A stretch of DNA of 21,294 nt from Takakia lepidozioides (Eukaryota; Streptophyta; Takakiopsida; Takakiales; Takakiaceae), in NCBI GenBank assembly GCA_030704615.1, contig JAKLZA010000226.1, positions 1 through 21,294 on the forward strand, read 5' to 3'. Under the pieces are notes generated by a model. The model was given only the letters and a program-made list of their open reading frames with translations. It was not told the origin of the DNA and did not search any database. A program made the translations under genes and the position numbers. Shown here piece after piece: positions 19,001-21,294 of the stretch; within the stretch, counting starts at the first letter, position 1, and each line of letters starts with the position of its first letter.

Positions 19001-19608
19001 ATGAAGCCCCCTCCCCCCGCAATTTGGCCTGTGCAAATTGGGACATCGCTGTCCTCAACCGAGATAAGCATGCTGGAGGAGGGAGGGTTTGTCTTGCACG
19101 GTCCCGGGTGGTGCCCTTATGCACTGTCGGCACAGATGTGCCACATGCTCCGACAATGCCTCCACCCGGTGCCAACTCCCACCCAACAAAAAGAGATGGA
19201 AAAACAGTGCGCCGTGTTGCTTCGGGTGCAGATCACGAATGCAAGATGGAATCGGCTAGAATTTTGCAGGCTACGGTGGCTCGTATCACCGAAGTCCCTT
19301 CCCCGGGGTATGGACGGATTTACACAGTGCTGTCAATTGGCTCAGTTCTTCATGCCAAAGAATATCAAGTTACCATTGGGAATTTCCCATCGTGCACTTG
19401 TCCGGATTTTGTAACGATGCGTGAGGGCGCTCTCGGCATGAGAGGGAAGTGGGTCCCCTGCAAGCATCAATATTACATATACCTTGTAATTATGTGTTGC
19501 GACGGTAAGAGAGACCAATTCATTCACCAAGCCACACTAGGCTACGGAGAAGTCATCACCCTTCTGCAGCGGGACACCTCGCGTAGAGCTCCGCCAACTT
19601 CTCTTTGA
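16038..19608 (+). CDS. GCM-like zinc / MULE-type transposase / SWIM-finger protein (intron-containing)
   Basis: Exon 1 (16038-18059) encodes 674 residues from ATG 16038, chosen because homology-like sequence lies downstream and its context (AAACATGTC) is good; the frame is open upstream to 15684. Residues 225-345 form a Cys/His-rich GCM-like DNA-binding domain (C252, C256, C258, C263, C299, C302, C308, C312, then HMGAHEHPV). Residues about 485-670 resemble the MULE transposase core, with D494, D560, a C589-x2-H592 motif, and E653 or E655 near WLVFWHFRYRQW. A GT-AG intron at 18060-18196 preserves frame. Exon 2 begins DMSLEDLADMPSCNL. The C-terminal SWIM finger (CxC at 19393-19401, CxH at 19459-19467) lies in another frame, so a second intron or a frameshift falls between about 19085 and 19270. 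Stop is at 19606-19608. It is either a transposase or a domesticated derivative. Confidence 0.75.
18060..18196 (+). other. Intron 1 of the GCM-MULE-SWIM gene
   Basis: The donor GTAAGC follows an ACG codon and the acceptor CTCCTGCAG precedes GAC. Length is 137 bases and phase is 0. The intron contains in-frame stops, and both flanking frames continue the transposase-like protein, so splicing is strongly suggested. Confidence 0.8.
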
Positions 19609-19753
19609 ACACATACGAGCCATGCCCGCTTCCCATGCTGGTTTCCAGGTTGCCGTGTGAAGACTTTTCATTTTATGACAAACATATACATTTCGTTCAC
19701 TTGTGAGGGCAAATGCACTTGCGATTCATTGTAAGCGTCTCTCTGTGAATTGA

Positions 19754-19759
19754 AATAAA
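19754..19759 (+). terminator. Polyadenylation signal (AATAAA)
   Basis: AATAAA lies 146 bases after the stop codon at 19608, a normal distance for a 3' UTR, followed by T-rich sequence near 19805. It supports 19608 as the real gene end. Confidence 0.5.
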
Positions 19760-19925
19760 CTGTGTCAATCATTCTGAGCTCAAATCTGACATGTTTACAT
19801 ATTCCTCTTTTTTGGCACGCATTGCAGACATGGTGCATGGTGGCCTCCTTTGTTTTGTCCACGGTAATAGGCCCTCTTCCTGCAATCCTCGCCTATAGGA
19901 CCTGCTTCTCCAGCAGATTCATGCC

Positions 19926-20013
19926 GCTCACGCTTCCCTGAAGCGTGAGCTCAGCTCACGCTTCAAAGCTTGAACGTGAGCTCAGCTCCCAGGCTCACGG
20001 GGCTGGGCTCACG
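19926..20013. repeat. Cluster of six GCTCACG/CGTGAGC motifs forming nested palindromes
   Basis: GCTCACG occurs at 19926, 19954, 19993 and 20007, and CGTGAGC at 19944 and 19975. GCTCACGCTTC (19926-19936) pairs with GAAGCGTGAGC (19940-19950) over a 3-base loop. The same right arm also pairs with 19953-19964 as an almost perfect palindrome (12-base arms, 1-base centre). Alternative cruciforms are therefore possible. Confidence 0.85.
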
Positions 20014-20214
20014 CCGTAGCTACGCTGCCATGAAGACAATGATGTCGTCTGCTTTCGGGAAAATGACTCCCGTCTGGCGTCGATAGATGTGATTCGGGCA
20101 CGACATGGCCTCACGACACAACACGAACTCAAAACAGGGAGGAGATGGGCACAACAGAGAAGAGTGAAGAGCAAAATGAGAGCAAGGCCTCCCTCACCGT
20201 AAGGCAGGTATTTG

Positions 20215-20700
20215 CTCTCCGAAGCCCAATTTCGGTGCCGTTATTGGATGGAGTGCGGAAGCTTCAGCCGAGAATTTTGTTTCCGCAGGTCAATTTCGGC
20301 GCCGTTATTGGTTGCAATCCCCAGCCTTCAGCCGGGTATTTGGTTTCCGGACCCAATTTCGGCGCCGTTATCGGCTGCACTCCGGTGGCTTCAGCCGAGT
20401 ATTTGGTTTCCGGGGCCCATTTCGGCGCCGTTATCGCCTGCACTCCGGAGGATGCAGCCGGGTATTTGGTTGGCGGAGCCCAATTACTTTCACCGTTGTT
20501 GGCTTCACTCCCGAGCCTTCAGCCGGCTATTTCTTTTCCTGTGCCCAATTACGGCGCCGTTATACCCAACCATCCTGCACTTCTGCAATAGTACTATCCA
20601 CGGTTATAGGTCGCCATTGCGTTTTCGGAGTCTGCAAACCCGGATCCTAATTCCGCTTGCGTCTCTGCCTCTGGGATAATTTCGGTGCCGTTATTGCCCA
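20215..20700. repeat. Minisatellite of a 63-65 bp unit
   Basis: The core CAATTTCGGYGCCGTTAT recurs at 20227, 20291, 20354, 20417 (variant), 20481 (diverged) and 20546, with a more distant copy near 20678. Each unit also has CTTCAGCCG or a variant and a TATTTGGTTTCCGG segment. Spacings are 64, 63, 63, 64 and 65. All three plus frames are largely open across the array, as expected for a unit near 63 bases without stops. A frame from 20145 to 20591 would encode repeats of the form NFGAVIGCTP. Coding is doubtful. Confidence 0.85.
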
Positions 20701-20735
20701 TAATTCAGTTTTTCTATGACCTGGCCTGGCGGTTC

Positions 20736-20802
20736 CATGAGCCTGGGCTCCAAGTCATGAGCGTACACTGGTACTCATGAGCGGAGTGCTTCCAGCATGA
20801 GC
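20736..20802 (+). repeat. Four CATGAGC iterons at exact 20-bp spacing
   Basis: CATGAGC begins at 20736, 20756, 20776 and 20796. The 13-base spacers differ, so the regularity is in the motif and phase and not in a duplicated unit. Same-face spacing of about two helical turns suggests protein-binding sites. The motif differs by one base from the GCTCACG family at 19926-20013 (reverse complement CGTGAGC). Confidence 0.8.
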
Positions 20803-20883
20803 GCGGAAATCTTCGATTTTCGATTATTTTATAGTTTTTGGCCCGAAAAAAATCTGCCGAAATTCGAAGTGTGTTACTTTGCG

Positions 20884-20927
20884 GCTCATGGGTGAGAGCT
20901 CATGAGCTCACCGCTCATGAGCTCATG
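20884..20927. repeat. Palindrome cluster based on GCTCATGAGC
   Basis: GCTCATG starts at 20884, 20898, 20913 and 20921, and CATGAGC at 20901 and 20916. Two perfect GCTCATGAGC palindromes (20898-20907 and 20913-20922) are joined by TCACC. It uses the same motif as the iterons 80-150 bases to the left. Confidence 0.85.
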
Positions 20928-20939
20928 GAATAGCAACCC

Positions 20940-21158
20940 CCTTGATGAGGGCATTCTAGAGTGGAAAGCCTGAACAAATTGTTCATATAAAGGTAAGTCC
21001 CACTACTGGAGTGAGCCCCTCACAAAGGTAGTGTTTGTTCCCTCTTGTTCCACCCAAACTGGGGCCACACGGCCACGGCAAAGGCCATCTTATGAGTACA
21101 TTCTATGTTTTACCCGCTTCTACTGCCCTCCAATTTTTGTGTCCTTTCTCTAACACAG
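20940..21158. other. Probable intron or intergenic sequence before the aminopeptidase exon
   Basis: No coding homology was seen. An AAAG|GTAAGT donor-like sequence at about 20993 has no recognisable exon in front of it, since stops interrupt the nearby frames. Pyrimidine-rich sequence (about 21115-21158) leads into the acceptor. Confidence 0.4.
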
Positions 21159-21294
21159 TGGCATTCATTCAGGTGCTAGCAGAAGAGCTGGATTGTGCCG
21201 AGGAGGAGATTGTGGACTTTGAGTTAAATGTGTGTGACACGCAACCAAGCTGCATTGGGGGTGCTCGCAAAGAGTTCATTTTTTCGGTCAGGCT
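21159..21294 (+). CDS. DNPEP: Aspartyl aminopeptidase (peptidase family M18), partial internal exon
   Basis: From about 21159 the plus strand encodes AFIQVLAEELDCAEEEIVDF, then ELNVCDTQPSCIGGARKEFI and FSVRL, up to the window edge. This matches the M18 region in which plant enzymes read ...DFELxxCDTQPSxxxGAxKEFIFSGRLDN. Family knowledge: a cytosolic zinc exopeptidase that removes N-terminal Asp or Glu from peptides. The exon acceptor is probably CACAG at 21154-21158, giving a split first codon. A second CAG at 21170-21172 would start the exon at 21173. No other exons are identifiable in the window, so the rest of the gene lies mainly to the right and, for upstream exons, further left or beyond a long intron. 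The symbol is the animal ortholog name. Confidence 0.85.

Noticed and set aside
16187-19530. Several minus frames of 60-212 codons opposite the GCM-MULE-SWIM gene
   Set aside because: The plus strand carries the Cys/His, DDE-type and SWIM motifs with consistent splice sites. The minus frames show none.
20941-20996. Short exon before the GTAAGT at about 20993
   Set aside because: The frame compatible with the downstream aminopeptidase exon meets a stop immediately upstream, and the peptide does not resemble family M18.

Overview
The window is eukaryotic nuclear DNA, most likely from a plant or streptophyte alga. The evidence is a Ty3/gypsy polyprotein primed from initiator-Met tRNA (TGGTATCAGAGC), GT-AG introns, and a plant-like aspartyl aminopeptidase exon at the right edge. 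A GCM zinc domain, MULE-type transposase and SWIM finger in one protein points weakly to a non-seed plant. The species cannot be fixed from sequence alone.

Layout. (1) Positions 1-14205 are a minus-strand Ty3/gypsy LTR retrotransposon array: LTR (11899-14205), leader, gag-pro-pol (11430 down to 5310), LTR (2982-5288), then the leader and gag-protease part of a further copy running off the left edge. Positions 1-5289 therefore duplicate about 8975-14206. The two 2307-bp LTRs are almost identical (three differences found by eye), which implies a very young insertion or a recent LTR-LTR recombination. The longer coding copy carries gag with three zinc knuckles, a DTG protease, RT, RNase H, a second degenerate RNase H-like domain, and an integrase with an HHCC finger, DDE triad and GPY/F module. 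It is broken by one frameshift inside RT. The left copy is riddled with one-base indels over its first 2 kb only.

(2) 14206-14709 is a tandem array of a 115-116 bp unit, each carrying a long hairpin; the retroelement abuts its first unit. (3) 14726-15247 holds an acidic/basic low-complexity minus-strand open frame, possibly an exon. (4) 16038-19608 is a plus-strand, intron-containing gene for a GCM-like/MULE-like/SWIM protein, with a polyadenylation signal at 19754. No terminal inverted repeats were recognised around it. (5) 19926-20927 is a repeat block: a GCTCACG palindrome cluster, a 63-bp minisatellite, four CATGAGC iterons spaced exactly 20 bp, and a GCTCATGAGC palindrome cluster. (6) The right edge (21159-21294) is an exon of an M18 aspartyl aminopeptidase, the only clear host housekeeping gene.

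Overall this is a repeat-rich intergenic or intronic region beside a host gene. The most unusual parts are the second RNase H-like domain, the intron-bearing GCM-MULE-SWIM gene, the hairpin minisatellite, and the 20-bp-phased iteron/palindrome block.
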